A DNA stretch of 64,000 nucleotides from Streptomyces glomeratus (GTDB lineage: Bacteria > Actinomycetota > Actinomycetes > Streptomycetales > Streptomycetaceae). The DNA lies in assembly GCF_021462825.1 (NCBI RefSeq), contig NZ_JAKEEB010000039.1, positions 1 through 64,000 on the forward strand, in the 5' to 3' direction. Shown in pieces: positions 24,351-33,077 of this stretch. How positions within the stretch are numbered: the stretch's first letter is position 1; the number at the start of each line of letters is the position of its first letter. Below the pieces are notes generated by a model. The model worked only from the letters and a program-made list of their open reading frames with translations, searched no databases and was not told where the DNA came from. Both the position numbers and the translations under genes were made by a program.

Positions 24351-25231
24351 GCACCGTGACCGTGGCGAAGCGGCGGCCGCCCGTCCGTCCCGCCCGGGTG
24401 CTGCTGCACGTGTTTCTCGCCGGAACCGCGCTCGCCTGGCTGGCGCCGCTGCTCTGGGCGGTGTACGCGGCCCTGCGGCCGTACCCGGAGACCAACGCCA
24501 AGGGCTATGTGTCCTGGCCGGACAAGCTGAGCCTCGACAACTTCACCCACGCGTTCCGGCAGTCGGACATGACGCATTACTTCATGAACACGCTGCTGAT
24601 CGCGGTTCCGGCGGTGCTGCTGACCCTGTTCCTGTCGTCCTGCGTGGCCTTCTACGTCAGCCGTTTCGACTTCCGCCTCAACCTGGCCCTGCTACTGGTC
24701 TTCACGGCGGGCAACCTGCTGCCGCAGCAGGTCGTCATCACCCCGCTGTACCGGCTCTATCTGCTCGTCGACCTTCCCGGCATCACGGTCAGCGGCAAGC
24801 TGTACGACTCCGCGCTCGGTCTGGTCCTCATCCATGTGGCGTTCCAGTCCGGCTTCTGCGCCTTCGTGCTCAGCAACTACATGCGGATGCTTCCCCACGA
24901 GCTCACCGAGGCGGCACTGGTCGACGGCGCGTCGGTGTGGCGGATGTACTGGCAGATCGTGCTGCCGCTGTGCCGCCCCGCCATGGCGGCCCTCGCCACC
25001 CTGCTGTCCATCTGGATCTACAACGACTTCTTCTGGGCCATCGTCCTGATCTCCACCGGAGAGAACATGCCGATCACCTCCGCCCTGAAGAACCTGGCCG
25101 GGGAGTACTTCACCGACCCGAACCTGGTCGCCGCGGGCGCCCTGCTCACCGCGATCCCGACGCTGATCGTCTACTTCGCGCTCCAGCGCCAGTTCGTGAG
25201 CGGCCTGACCCTGGGCGCCAACAAGGGCTGA
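24347..25231 (+). CDS. Sugar ABC transporter permease (MalG-type)
   Basis: The 294-aa second permease starts GTG in a four-base overlap. It has six helices and the EAA loop LTEAALVDGASVWRMYWQI followed by VLPLC. The end SGLTLGANKG is typical for the MalG branch. With the preceding genes it forms the membrane part of a carbohydrate importer; a terminator follows. Confidence 0.93.
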   Translation: MSTVTVAKRRPPVRPARVLLHVFLAGTALAWLAPLLWAVYAALRPYPETNAKGYVSWPDKLSLDNFTHAFRQSDMTHYFMNTLLIAVPAVLLTLFLSSCVAFYVSRFDFRLNLALLLVFTAGNLLPQQVVITPLYRLYLLVDLPGITVSGKLYDSALGLVLIHVAFQSGFCAFVLSNYMRMLPHELTEAALVDGASVWRMYWQIVLPLCRPAMAALATLLSIWIYNDFFWAIVLISTGENMPITSALKNLAGEYFTDPNLVAAGALLTAIPTLIVYFALQRQFVSGLTLGANKG

Positions 25232-25235
25232 CCCG

Positions 25236-25258
25236 GCCCCGGCATCCCGTGCCGGGGC
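25236..25258 (+). terminator. Terminator of the ABC operon
   Basis: GCCCCGGCA and TGCCGGGGC pair perfectly around TCCCG, five bases after the stop. Confidence 0.8.
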
Positions 25259-25338
25259 GGGGCAGGCCCTCTTGATGGCCGTTTCCGCGGCTCCTACCCT
25301 GCTGCCCTTGCGGCACCGTCGGCGAGGGGACGCGGCTG

Positions 25339-26430
25339 TTGGCGAAGGAACCGTCCACGGAGGAGATACTCCAGGCCGTCGAGCTGCACGTCGCCCGGCA
25401 CGGGATCACCGCGCGTCTGAGCTCGCCCGGCACAGCCGACCTCAGCCGCCAGCCGCTGCTCGACTGCCGCATCGTCCGCAGTATCGAGAAGCGGGAGGAA
25501 GGCCGAAGGAGGGTCCCCGGCCGGCCGGCCGACGTCGCCGGTCGCGAGACGTACACGGACCTGGCCACGCACCCCCTGGACCCGCCGTCCGACCCCTCGA
25601 CGGCGCGGAAGGTGGAACTCGTCCTCGAGGGTTCGCTGGGGGAGGCCCCGTGCGACGGCTGTGACGGCGGCCGGACGGACTGCGAGCGGTGCGCGGGGCG
25701 CGGCCGGCTGGAGTGCGAACCCTTTGTGGAGTGCGAGGGCTGCGAGGGCGGCATCGACGCCTGCTGGGAGTGCGAGGGCTCGGGCCGGCCCCGGCCGCGC
25801 GGACGCCGGACGGACCCTCGCCCCGCGGACGTCCGGCAGCGGGTCCGCTGCGTACGCTGCCGCCGCCCTGACGCGGCCTGCCCCGCGTGTCTCGGCCGGG
25901 GCCGCACCAAGTGCGCCGACTGCAAGGGGACGGGTTCCGTCCAGTGCCCGGGCTGCAAGGGCGCGAGACGGCTGAGACATGCGGAGTGCGCGGGCACGGG
26001 CGTGTTCACCACCTGGACCGGCGCGGTCATCAGCCACACCCCGGAGGTGCGCAGGGTGGAACAGTCCGCCCCGCTCCACCTCCGCCAGCCGACGGACGGT
26101 GCGGGCCAGTGGCGCAGAACGGTTCTGACGACGGCGACGGAGAAACTCCCGGACGACCTCGATCCCCGGCACCGCGAGCTGATCCTCCCTCACCTCGCCC
26201 TGGCGGACGGCGAGGTGGGCCGCCGGGTGACCGTCCGCCGGCTTCCCCTGGCCAGGGTGACGGCGCATGCCGACCCGGACCGCGTCTACTTCGCCTTCCC
26301 GTCCCACACCGGCATCAAGGTCGTCGAACGGCCTTCCAGGCAACGGGTCGTCCGCTTCACGGCCGTCGCCTCCACGACGCTGGCGGTCGCCGTGCTCGTT
26401 CTGGTCCTGGTGCTCGTCGTACTGGGCTGA
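25339..26430 (+). CDS. Tail-anchored protein with DnaJ-like CxxCxGxG zinc-finger repeats
   Basis: The 363-aa product (TTG start, LAKEPSTEEILQAVELHVA) has a polar N-terminus, then at residues about 103-220 many CxxC motifs of DnaJ type (CDGCDGGRTDCERCAGRG, CPACLGRGRTKCADCKGTG, CPGCKG), and at residues about 343-362 one hydrophobic helix (LAVAVLVLVLVLVVL) that would anchor it by the C-terminus. The J domain and client-binding region of DnaJ are absent. Similar Streptomyces proteins exist, as far as I recall. The role is unknown, possibly redox or RNA/protein holding at the membrane. It ends one base before the convergent phosphatase gene. Confidence 0.8.
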   Translation: MAKEPSTEEILQAVELHVARHGITARLSSPGTADLSRQPLLDCRIVRSIEKREEGRRRVPGRPADVAGRETYTDLATHPLDPPSDPSTARKVELVLEGSLGEAPCDGCDGGRTDCERCAGRGRLECEPFVECEGCEGGIDACWECEGSGRPRPRGRRTDPRPADVRQRVRCVRCRRPDAACPACLGRGRTKCADCKGTGSVQCPGCKGARRLRHAECAGTGVFTTWTGAVISHTPEVRRVEQSAPLHLRQPTDGAGQWRRTVLTTATEKLPDDLDPRHRELILPHLALADGEVGRRVTVRRLPLARVTAHADPDRVYFAFPSHTGIKVVERPSRQRVVRFTAVASTTLAVAVLVLVLVLVVLG

Positions 26431-26431
26431 G

Positions 26432-29194
26432 TCACAGGGCGACGTCGTCGAACTGTTCGAGGAGAGCGTCGGCCGGCCGCTGCGCGTCGGTGGCCGCGCC
26501 TCCGTGCAGGGACAGTTCCGCCCAGATGACCTTGCCGCGGGTGGTGTACCGCGTTCCCCAGCGCTGCGCGAACTGCGCCACCAGGAACATCCCGCGCCCG
26601 CCCTCGTCGGTGGTCGCCGCCCGGCGCAGCCGCGGTGAGGTGCTGCTGCCGTCCGCCACCTCGCAGACCAGACAGCGCCCGTACAGCAGCCGCACCTTCA
26701 CCGGCGGCGAACCGTACCGGATCGCGTTGGTGACCAACTCGCTGACCAGCAGCTCCGTGGTGAACGCGGTCTCCTCCAGTCCCCACTCCTGCAGCTTCTC
26801 CCGGCACCGCGCCCGCACCGAGGGCACCACCGCCGGGTCCGAGGGCACCTCCCATTCGGCCACGCACGAGGACGGGAACAGCCGGGTGCGCGCCACCAGC
26901 AGGGCGATGTCGTCGCAGGGATGGGCCGGCTTCAGCGCATCGAGCACCGCCCGGCACGCCTCCTCCGGAGTGCGCCCTCCGGCCCTGGTCAGGGCCCGGC
27001 GCAGCGCGTCCAGCCCGGCGTCGATGTCACGGTGGCGGTCCGCCACCAGGCCGTCGGTGTACAGCACCAGTTCCGACCCCTCGGGCAGGGGCACCTGTAC
27101 GGTCTCGAAGGGGTAGCCTCCCAGCCCGAGCGGGGCCGAGGCCGGCACATCGGGGAAGCAGACGGCCCCGTCCGGGGACACCACCAGCGGGTCGGGGTGC
27201 CCGGCACGGGCCATCGTGCACGCCCCCGTCACCGGGTCGTAGATCGCGTAGAGACAGGTCGCCCCCGTCACCCCCTCTCCCTCGTGGCCGTCCCCGGCAC
27301 CGTCCGCGCGCTCCTCGTTGTCCATGCGCACGACCAGGTCGTCCAGGTTCCCCAGCACCTCGTCCACCGGGAGGTCCAGCGTGGAGAAGTTGTGCACCGC
27401 CGTGCGCAGCCGCCCCATCGTCGCGGCCGCGTGCAGCCCATGTCCGACGACGTCCCCCATCACCAGCGCCACGCGCCCGCCCGACAACGGAATGACGTCG
27501 AACCAGTCCCCGCCCACCCCGGCCTCCGCCGGCAGATACCGCCAGGCCACCTCGAGCGCGTCCTGCTCCGGCTGCCCCCGCGGCAGCAGGCTGCGCTGGA
27601 GCGTCACCGCCATCGCGTGCTCCCGGGTGAACCTCCGGGCGTTGTCGATGGCCACCGCCGCCCGCGCGGCCAGCTCCTCCGCGAACGACAGGTCCTCCGG
27701 CTCGTACCCCGGGGATTTCTCCGTCCGGTAGAAGTTCGCCACGCCCAGCGGCACCCCCCGGGCCTGGAGCGGCACGGCCACCAGCGAATGCAGCCCGTGC
27801 TCCAGGGCCCTGCGGGCACGCTCGGGGTCCTGCGCCCGCCAGCCGCGCGCCTGCCGCAGGTCCGGCTCCACCACCCCCCGCCCCTGCTGCAACGTCTTCA
27901 TCTGCGGAGTCTCCGGCGAGAGAGTGATCAGTTCGCCGACCGGATACACCGGCATCGTCACGTCCTCGCCGCTGATCGCCGCGCGCCGCAGCTGCCGCCA
28001 TCCCTCGGTCGTCGGCTCCCACCCCCGCAGCACCGAGTCCAGCAGGTCCACCGTGACGAGGTCGGCGAACCGGGGCACCGCCACCTCGGTCAGTTCCTCG
28101 GCGGTACGCACCACATCCAGGGTCGTCCCGATCCGCACGCCGGCCTCGTACAGCAGCTTCAGCCGCTCCCGCGCCACCTCCGCCCGCCCTGTGATCGCCG
28201 CCAGCTCCGTGGTGTCCCGCAACGTCACCACGCTGCCGCCGCGCACCCCGTCCGGGAAGGTGGGCCGCTTGTTCACCGCCAGCAGACGGTCTCCCACCAG
28301 ATGCACCTCATCGGTGACCGACTCCCGCGACGCGAGCAGACAGGCGAGGGACTCCGGCAGTCCCAGCTCCCACACGAAGCGCCTCCGTGCGTGCCTCGGC
28401 AGGTCGAGCAGCCGCTGTGCCTCGTCGTTGGCCAGCAGCAGCCGCCCGTCGGCGTCGGTGATCAGCACGCCTTCCCGCACGGAGTGCAGGACCGCGTCGT
28501 GGTGCTCGTACAACCGTGCGAGCTCCGCCGGGCCCAGGCCGTGGGTCAGCTGCCGCAGCCGCCGGGCCGCCAGCGCGTTCCCGACCGTCACCACCACCAG
28601 CGAGCCCGCGCCGACAGCCAGGATCACCGGCAGCTGCGGCATCCACAGCCGGGCCACGTTCTTGACCGTGATCCCGGCCGAGACGAGGCCCACGACCTTG
28701 CCCTGCGCGTCGGTCACCGGGACCACCGACTGCACGGCCGTTCCCTTGCCCGCGGGCAAGGGCGGTCCGCCGGCCTGTTCGATGACGGTACGACCCTGCA
28801 GTGCGGGCTGGATGTTGCCGACGAACTTCTTGCCGATCTCGGCCGGGTAGGGATACGTGTAGCGGATCCCCTCGGTGCTCAGGGCCACCACGAAGTCCAC
28901 GCCCGTCTTCTTCCGCGCCTCCTCGGTCCTCGGCTGCAGCACCGCGGTCGGGTCAGGGCTGCGGAACGCCTCGGCCACGCCGGGGGCGCTCGCGAACGAC
29001 TGCGCCGCGACGACGGACTCCCGCCTCCCCTGCTGCACAGCGTCCCGGGCCGCCTGCATCACCACGGCCGCCACCGCGGCCAGGACCAGCAGCAGCACGA
29101 TCGCGAACTGGGCAAGGAACACCTGCCCGGCCGCACTGCGCAAGTTCAGCAGGGAGACGCGACGACCAGCGCGCGGCCGGTGGGCAGCAGACAC
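26432..29194 (-). CDS. Membrane SpoIIE-type protein phosphatase with Cache, PAS, GAF and anti-sigma-type kinase domains
   Basis: The 920-aa protein starts at GTG after GGAG. Order: transmembrane helix about 25-46; extracytoplasmic single Cache domain about 47-180 (DFVVALSTEGIRYTYPYP, QSVVPVTDAQGKVVGLVSAG); second helix about 185-205; PAS about 228-335 (VREGVLITDADGRLLLAN); GAF about 350-520; PP2C/SpoIIE about 555-765 (VGGDWFDVIPLSGGRVALV, MGDVVGHGLHAAATMG, ARAGHPDPLVV, DDIALLVAR); HATPase about 790-890 (ELLVSELVTNAIRYGSPPV, DEGGRGMFLV). It probably dephosphorylates an anti-anti-sigma factor in response to an outside signal. It is one of several such genes in Streptomyces. Confidence 0.93.
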   Translation of the reverse strand: MSAAHRPRAGRRVSLLNLRSAAGQVFLAQFAIVLLLVLAAVAAVVMQAARDAVQQGRRESVVAAQSFASAPGVAEAFRSPDPTAVLQPRTEEARKKTGVDFVVALSTEGIRYTYPYPAEIGKKFVGNIQPALQGRTVIEQAGGPPLPAGKGTAVQSVVPVTDAQGKVVGLVSAGITVKNVARLWMPQLPVILAVGAGSLVVVTVGNALAARRLRQLTHGLGPAELARLYEHHDAVLHSVREGVLITDADGRLLLANDEAQRLLDLPRHARRRFVWELGLPESLACLLASRESVTDEVHLVGDRLLAVNKRPTFPDGVRGGSVVTLRDTTELAAITGRAEVARERLKLLYEAGVRIGTTLDVVRTAEELTEVAVPRFADLVTVDLLDSVLRGWEPTTEGWRQLRRAAISGEDVTMPVYPVGELITLSPETPQMKTLQQGRGVVEPDLRQARGWRAQDPERARRALEHGLHSLVAVPLQARGVPLGVANFYRTEKSPGYEPEDLSFAEELAARAAVAIDNARRFTREHAMAVTLQRSLLPRGQPEQDALEVAWRYLPAEAGVGGDWFDVIPLSGGRVALVMGDVVGHGLHAAATMGRLRTAVHNFSTLDLPVDEVLGNLDDLVVRMDNEERADGAGDGHEGEGVTGATCLYAIYDPVTGACTMARAGHPDPLVVSPDGAVCFPDVPASAPLGLGGYPFETVQVPLPEGSELVLYTDGLVADRHRDIDAGLDALRRALTRAGGRTPEEACRAVLDALKPAHPCDDIALLVARTRLFPSSCVAEWEVPSDPAVVPSVRARCREKLQEWGLEETAFTTELLVSELVTNAIRYGSPPVKVRLLYGRCLVCEVADGSSTSPRLRRAATTDEGGRGMFLVAQFAQRWGTRYTTRGKVIWAELSLHGGAATDAQRPADALLEQFDDVAL

Positions 29195-29399
29195 GAAGGG
29201 CTCCGATGTCGCCGGAACTACACCTCCATGGTCCCCTCATACCAGTTCCGGGCAAAGCGGGACTAAACGTCCGGAAACAGGCAGGCCGGAATCATGCGTG
29301 CGTGGGGGCTCGGGGCCCGGTGCGCCTATTGATCCGAATCCGCCGCTGCGGTCGTGTCGGATCGGGGAACGGCTGCAGGCGGCGGAGCAGGCCCTCACT

Positions 29400-29594
29400 A
29401 TGCCAGTGATCACGAAGCGAGACGCCGGGTCGTCTCCTCCCGAGACACGCATCGTCGCCGGCCGCAGGTCGATGGTCTTCTACGGAGGGGCGACCGGGCT
29501 GCTCCTGGGCGGCGCGATCCTGCCTGTCACCGTGATGCTGCGGCGTCGGAGGGCGGCACCCGCGGGACGGCCGTCCCGACGACGCTCGTCCTGA
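29400..29594 (+). CDS. Possible small membrane protein, unknown function
   Basis: A 64-aa frame (MPVITKRDAGSSPPETRIVA...) has one hydrophobic helix (MVFYGGATGLLLGGAILPVT) followed by a strongly basic tail, a plausible N-out topology. No good ribosome site is visible (GAGCAGGCCCTCACT). Codon bias is compatible. It lies between divergent phosphatase genes. Evidence is weak. Confidence 0.35.
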   Translation: MPVITKRDAGSSPPETRIVAGRRSMVFYGGATGLLLGGAILPVTVMLRRRRAAPAGRPSRRRSS

Positions 29595-29660
29595 TGACCC
29601 GCGTCCTATGACGTTCGTCCTGATGACGCTCGTCAACCGCCGAGGCTCGGCGGTTGACGA
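29580..29660. terminator. Short direct repeats and a strong hairpin before the second phosphatase gene
   Basis: The unit ACG(C/T)TCGTCCTGATGAC occurs twice (near 29581 and 29610), followed by a hairpin whose 16-base arms (29628-29643 and 29645-29660) are perfect complements; realistically 13 bp around a GAGGCTC loop. It probably terminates plus-strand transcription. The rest of 29595-29895 shows no gene. Confidence 0.6.
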
Positions 29661-29895
29661 GACGGAGAAAAGCCGGAGGGTCGGACCACCTTCGTGGCCC
29701 GGCACTCCGGCGCTCGCGGCATTCACGTCGGCGACGGAGCACGCGCGCCGCGCCTCCCGGCCGCGCACCGGCCGGCGGACCGGGGGCTGTAGCGCTCGTT
29801 CTGGTCGCGGGCATCGCCTCTATCCCAGGGGGAACCCGGGAAAAGAAGGGGGTGTGGTGGCCTGAGGCATTTTCTCCACTGACGGGAGGCAGGCC

Positions 29896-31584
29896 ATGAC
29901 GGGATCGGGCAGTCCTCAGGAAACGGTCGCCAGGGCCCTCAACGCGCTTGGCGCGGGTGCTTACCTGGCGGACGAGCAGGGCTCGATCATCGCCGTCAAC
30001 ACGCGCGGCGAACAACTCCTGGCCCGCCCCGCCTCAGGTCTGGTCGGCCAGGACGCCCACGACCTGCTGCACCGCACCAACTCCGGGGAACCCCTGCCGA
30101 GGGCACAGTGCCGGATACGGCAGAGCACTCTCGGCGGGCGCACCGAGCAGGGTGAGGACGAGTGGCTCGAGCGCGGCGACGGCACGCTGCTGCCGGTGGT
30201 TTGGCTGGCCACTCCCTGCGACATCGGTAGCCGCCCGTCAGCCACGCTCGTCCTCTTCCACCTCGCAGGACGCCCCGGGCGCCAGGCCGAGCGGCCACCG
30301 GCCGGCGGACGGCTCTCCGAACTGGAGCGGCTCGCCCTGCTCGCCGAGACGACCACCGTGCTCACCTCCACCCTGGACATCCACGAGGCGCTGCGCCGCT
30401 TGATCAACCTCGTCGTGCCCCGCCTCGCCGACTGGGCCGTCATCGACCTGATCAGCGAGCGGAACGAGGTATCGCGCTTCGCCGCCGCCCATGCCGAGGG
30501 CGGCACCGTGGTCTTCCGGGAGGACCTCCAGGGGCCCATGCCGCCGGTGCCGCAGGAGTCCCCGATGCCCCTGTCCCGCGCCCTGCGCGGCGTCGCGTCC
30601 TCCCTCGCCGGTCCCGAGACCTATCAGGGACCGCCCGACTCCGACATTGCGGTGGAGCAGCGGCGCCTGTTCGAGGCGACCGGCATGCACTCGGCAATCG
30701 TGGTCCCACTCCGCAGCCTGCACGACGTACTGGGCGCGCTCACCCTCGGCCGTGCCGACCAGCCCGAGCGGTTCACCGGCGCCGACACCGCCCTGCTGGA
30801 GGACATCGCCCGCCGCGCCAGCTTCGCCTTGGAAAACGCCCGCCTCTACCAGCGCCAGCGCAAGGTCGCCGAGACCATGCAGCTCCATCTGCTGCCGAAG
30901 CTCCCCCTTACGCCCGGGCGCAGTATGACCGCCCGCTACCTGCCCGCGCCGGACGCCTCCCATGTCGGCGGCGACTGGTACGACGCTTTCACATTGGCGG
31001 ACGGCGCCACCGCCCTCGTCGTCGGCGACGTCGTCGGCCACGACCTGGAGGCGGCGGCCGGCATGGCCCAGCTGCGCAACATGCTCCGGGCGTACGCCCT
31101 GTCCCAGCAGAAGCCGCCGAGCAGGATCGTGGAATGGCTCGACCAGGCGATCCTGGCCGTCGCCGAGGCCCCCATGGCCACGCTGGTCTTCGCCCGTATG
31201 ACGGAGAACGCCGCCGGCCAGTGCGAGCTGTCCTGGACCAACGCGGGCCATCCACCTCCGCTGCTGGTCACCAACGAGGGCGTGGCCCGCTATCTCACCG
31301 ACGGCCACGGGATCCTGCTGGGCGTGGCGCCCGACCAGGTCCGCCCCGACGCGACGGTGGAACTGCCGCCCGGGGCGACTCTTCTCCTCTACACCGACGG
31401 CCTGATCGAGTCCCCCGGTCACGCGCTGGACGAGGGCCTGAACCGCCTGCGCCGCCATGCCGCGTCCTTGGCCCACCGCCCCCTGGAATCCTTCACGGAC
31501 CAGTTGCTGGCACGGGCGCGCCCACCCGACAACGACGACGACGTGGCCCTGCTGGCCGTGCGGCACATTCCCGGCTCGTCTTAG
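29896..31584 (+). CDS. Soluble PAS-GAF-SpoIIE protein phosphatase
   Basis: The 562-aa protein starts ATG after GGGAGG. It has an N-terminal PAS domain about 8-125 (AYLADEQGSIIAVNTRGEQL), a GAF domain about 165-325 (DWAVIDLISERNEVSRFAAA, SAIVVPLRSLHDVLGALTLG) and a PP2C/SpoIIE domain about 345-558 (VGGDWYDAFTLADGATALVV, TNAGHPPPLLV, TLLLYTDGLIESPGHALDEG, NDDDVALLAV). It lacks transmembrane and kinase domains. It is a probable phosphatase in a partner-switching sigma network. It is the last host-type gene before the tRNA-associated relic region. Confidence 0.92.
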   Translation: MTGSGSPQETVARALNALGAGAYLADEQGSIIAVNTRGEQLLARPASGLVGQDAHDLLHRTNSGEPLPRAQCRIRQSTLGGRTEQGEDEWLERGDGTLLPVVWLATPCDIGSRPSATLVLFHLAGRPGRQAERPPAGGRLSELERLALLAETTTVLTSTLDIHEALRRLINLVVPRLADWAVIDLISERNEVSRFAAAHAEGGTVVFREDLQGPMPPVPQESPMPLSRALRGVASSLAGPETYQGPPDSDIAVEQRRLFEATGMHSAIVVPLRSLHDVLGALTLGRADQPERFTGADTALLEDIARRASFALENARLYQRQRKVAETMQLHLLPKLPLTPGRSMTARYLPAPDASHVGGDWYDAFTLADGATALVVGDVVGHDLEAAAGMAQLRNMLRAYALSQQKPPSRIVEWLDQAILAVAEAPMATLVFARMTENAAGQCELSWTNAGHPPPLLVTNEGVARYLTDGHGILLGVAPDQVRPDATVELPPGATLLLYTDGLIESPGHALDEGLNRLRRHAASLAHRPLESFTDQLLARARPPDNDDDVALLAVRHIPGSS

Positions 31585-31793
31585 TGGCGGCCGGTATCGA
31601 CCACTCATGGTCGGTGGGGTTGCTGCTGTGCTTCGCTGCTGTACCGCACGGTGCCTTGCCCGCCGGGGGCGAAGAGCGCCGTTGCCGGCTCGTTGCAGTC
31701 CGTCGGGCCGGTGGTGCGGGTATGGTGCGGCGGCGCGGTCCGGCGTGCTCGTCGTCGCCGCGGGGGCGGGGGGAACGGCCGTTTGCGGGCCCG

Positions 31794-31911
31794 GGCCGGC
31801 AGTGGGCCGAGTGGGCTGCGTGGCACCTGGGAGAAGCCGGTTACGCGGTCGAGCTCGATGTGTGGCACTGGCGTGCCGGCGACGACTTCGTGAAGAGGAT
31901 GAGCACACGTC
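31794..31911 (+). pseudogene. TIR-domain fragment (relic)
   Basis: The frame reads RQWAEWAAWHLGEAGYAVEL then DVWHWRAGDDFVKRM, which matches the first helix and following strand of bacterial TIR domains (typically WAEWIAWxLEEAGY...W.FRPGSNFV). The N-terminal beta strand is out of frame or missing, and the sequence runs into integrase-like codons after 31911. It is a remnant, not a gene. The 200 bases before it (31585-31793) carry no recognisable gene. Confidence 0.6.
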
Positions 31912-32030
31912 GGCAAGCGACCGCGCGTCGTCGCTCACGCCTTCCCGCACACAGGCACGTCCCGACCAACGCGGCGGAGATCGCCAAGGCGCCCCGGCTC
32001 GAAGAGGAGGACATCGAGCCGCACACACAA
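31912..32030 (+). pseudogene. Relic integrase fragment of an older element
   Basis: ARRRSRLPAHRHVPTNAAEI then AKAPRLEEEDIEPHT aligns with residues 146-183 of the resident integrase (ARRRGHVSRNVAEIARAPRL, EEEEVEPYT). The region before and after is missing, so most of the gene has been deleted. It lies immediately left of attL. Confidence 0.75.
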
Positions 32031-32071
32031 GTCCGCCGCCCTCAGCCACCCGGCTCCGAGGAAAAAACCGA

Positions 32072-32092
32072 CCGAGACGGAAACCGAGACGG
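32072..32092. other. Relic integrase arm-site pair
   Basis: CCGAGACGG-AAA-CCGAGACGG repeats with a 12-bp period, ending three bases before the att core, exactly the geometry of the resident TGAGACCA pair beside attR. It is a diverged arm of the older element. Confidence 0.55.
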
Positions 32093-32095
32093 ACA

Positions 32096-32211
32096 ACGTC
32101 GAAGGGCCCCACCGCGAACGGTGGGGCCCTTCGACATCGTGCCCGGTGAGGCACTGGCGGAGGATACGAGATTCGAACTCGTGAGGGGTTGCCCCCAACA
32201 CGCTTTCCAAG
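32096..32211. repeat. attL (116-bp direct repeat)
   Basis: Identical to 47641-47756. It holds the 3' part of tRNA-Ser(GGA) up to the anticodon stem and the tRNA terminator hairpin. It is the old 3' end of the tRNA displaced by insertion, now without its 5' half. Confidence 0.95.
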
Positions 32212-32328
32212 TGTGCTTGTGCCGGTCGGGCGGCCGTGTGGCGTCGTTCACCTGTGTGCATGTACGGCCGGCGCCTTGGATCTCGGCTCGCCCTGGTACT
32301 CCTCCGGACGAGGCGGTACTCGTGTGAA

Positions 32329-32348
32329 TGAGACCAGAACTGAGACCA
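32329..32348. promoter_or_regulatory. Left integrase arm-type sites
   Basis: TGAGACCA-GAAC-TGAGACCA, two copies at a 12-bp period, 118 bp inside attL. The same pair with AAAC as spacer occurs at the right end (47618-47637). Confidence 0.65.
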
Positions 32349-32380
32349 CGACCGATGCCGGCCGACTGGAGGCACGCCAG

Positions 32381-32833
32381 TTACTCCGCGTAGTTTGGCC
32401 CCTGCATGGAGGCGCGACGGCTCTGAACAGCGGTACGCACCTTCTCGGCAGCGACCTCAGGGTCCTCATGCTCCCACACACGAATCACAACCCAGCCTGC
32501 CTCTTGAAGGCGTCGGTTTGTGTCCGCGTCGCGCTCTTTGTTGCGGGCCACCTTCTCAGCCCAGAACGCGCTGTTTCGTTTAGCTACTGTGTGGTGAGTC
32601 GGACAACCATGCCAGAAGCAGCCGTCCAAAAAGACGGCGACTTTGACGCGTGTGAACACCAGGTCGGCTGTCCTTCGGACGCTAGGCAGCGGTCGAACTG
32701 TCACACGGTAGCGGAGCCCCAAGCGGTGCACGGCTTGGCGCAGTGCCAGCTCAGGACGGGTATCACGCCCTCGGTTCGCTCGCATGCTGGCACGCGTCCC
32801 GCTGCTTGAGGCCCACGACTCTTGAGGTTCCAC
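32381..32833 (-). CDS. vsr: Vsr-type very-short-patch-repair endonuclease
   Basis: The 150-aa protein (GTG start) nicks T:G mismatches that arise when 5-methylcytosine deaminates. Motifs: RGRDTRPELALRQAVHRLGL, the catalytic TADLVFTRVKVAVFLDGCFW (Asp57) and WHGCPTHH with zinc or catalytic His75/80/81, then FWAEKVARNKERDADTNRRL and GWVVIRVWEHE. This is full length for the family. It is divergent from a C5-cytosine methyltransferase (245 bp), the usual pairing. The region has lower G+C than the host. Confidence 0.92.
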   Translation of the reverse strand: MEPQESWASSSGTRASMRANRGRDTRPELALRQAVHRLGLRYRVTVRPLPSVRRTADLVFTRVKVAVFLDGCFWHGCPTHHTVAKRNSAFWAEKVARNKERDADTNRRLQEAGWVVIRVWEHEDPEVAAEKVRTAVQSRRASMQGPNYAE

Positions 32834-33077
32834 AGAAGCGACAGTAACCCGGAGAATCAGCGGACTGCCGGGTCAGTCGAGCCCGAGGCCGGGACTGCAG
32901 CTCAACGGCCATGCGAGCCCGCCTTTGGAACGGATCTAGGGCAAGTAGACGCACAACTCTGTACCCCAGTGAATCGATATCTATCGCTGCAAATCAGTGT
33001 ATATCACCCCAAAGCTCAGACGGTGGTTGTCTTAACTCTGGCCTGCTCTGTCAGACCCATATGACAGGATCTCCACC

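Noticed and set aside
31594..31790. A further tRNA 3' end copy (third att site) left of the TIR fragment
   Set aside because: I found no GGAGGATACGAG-like or GGGGCCC terminator-like copy there.
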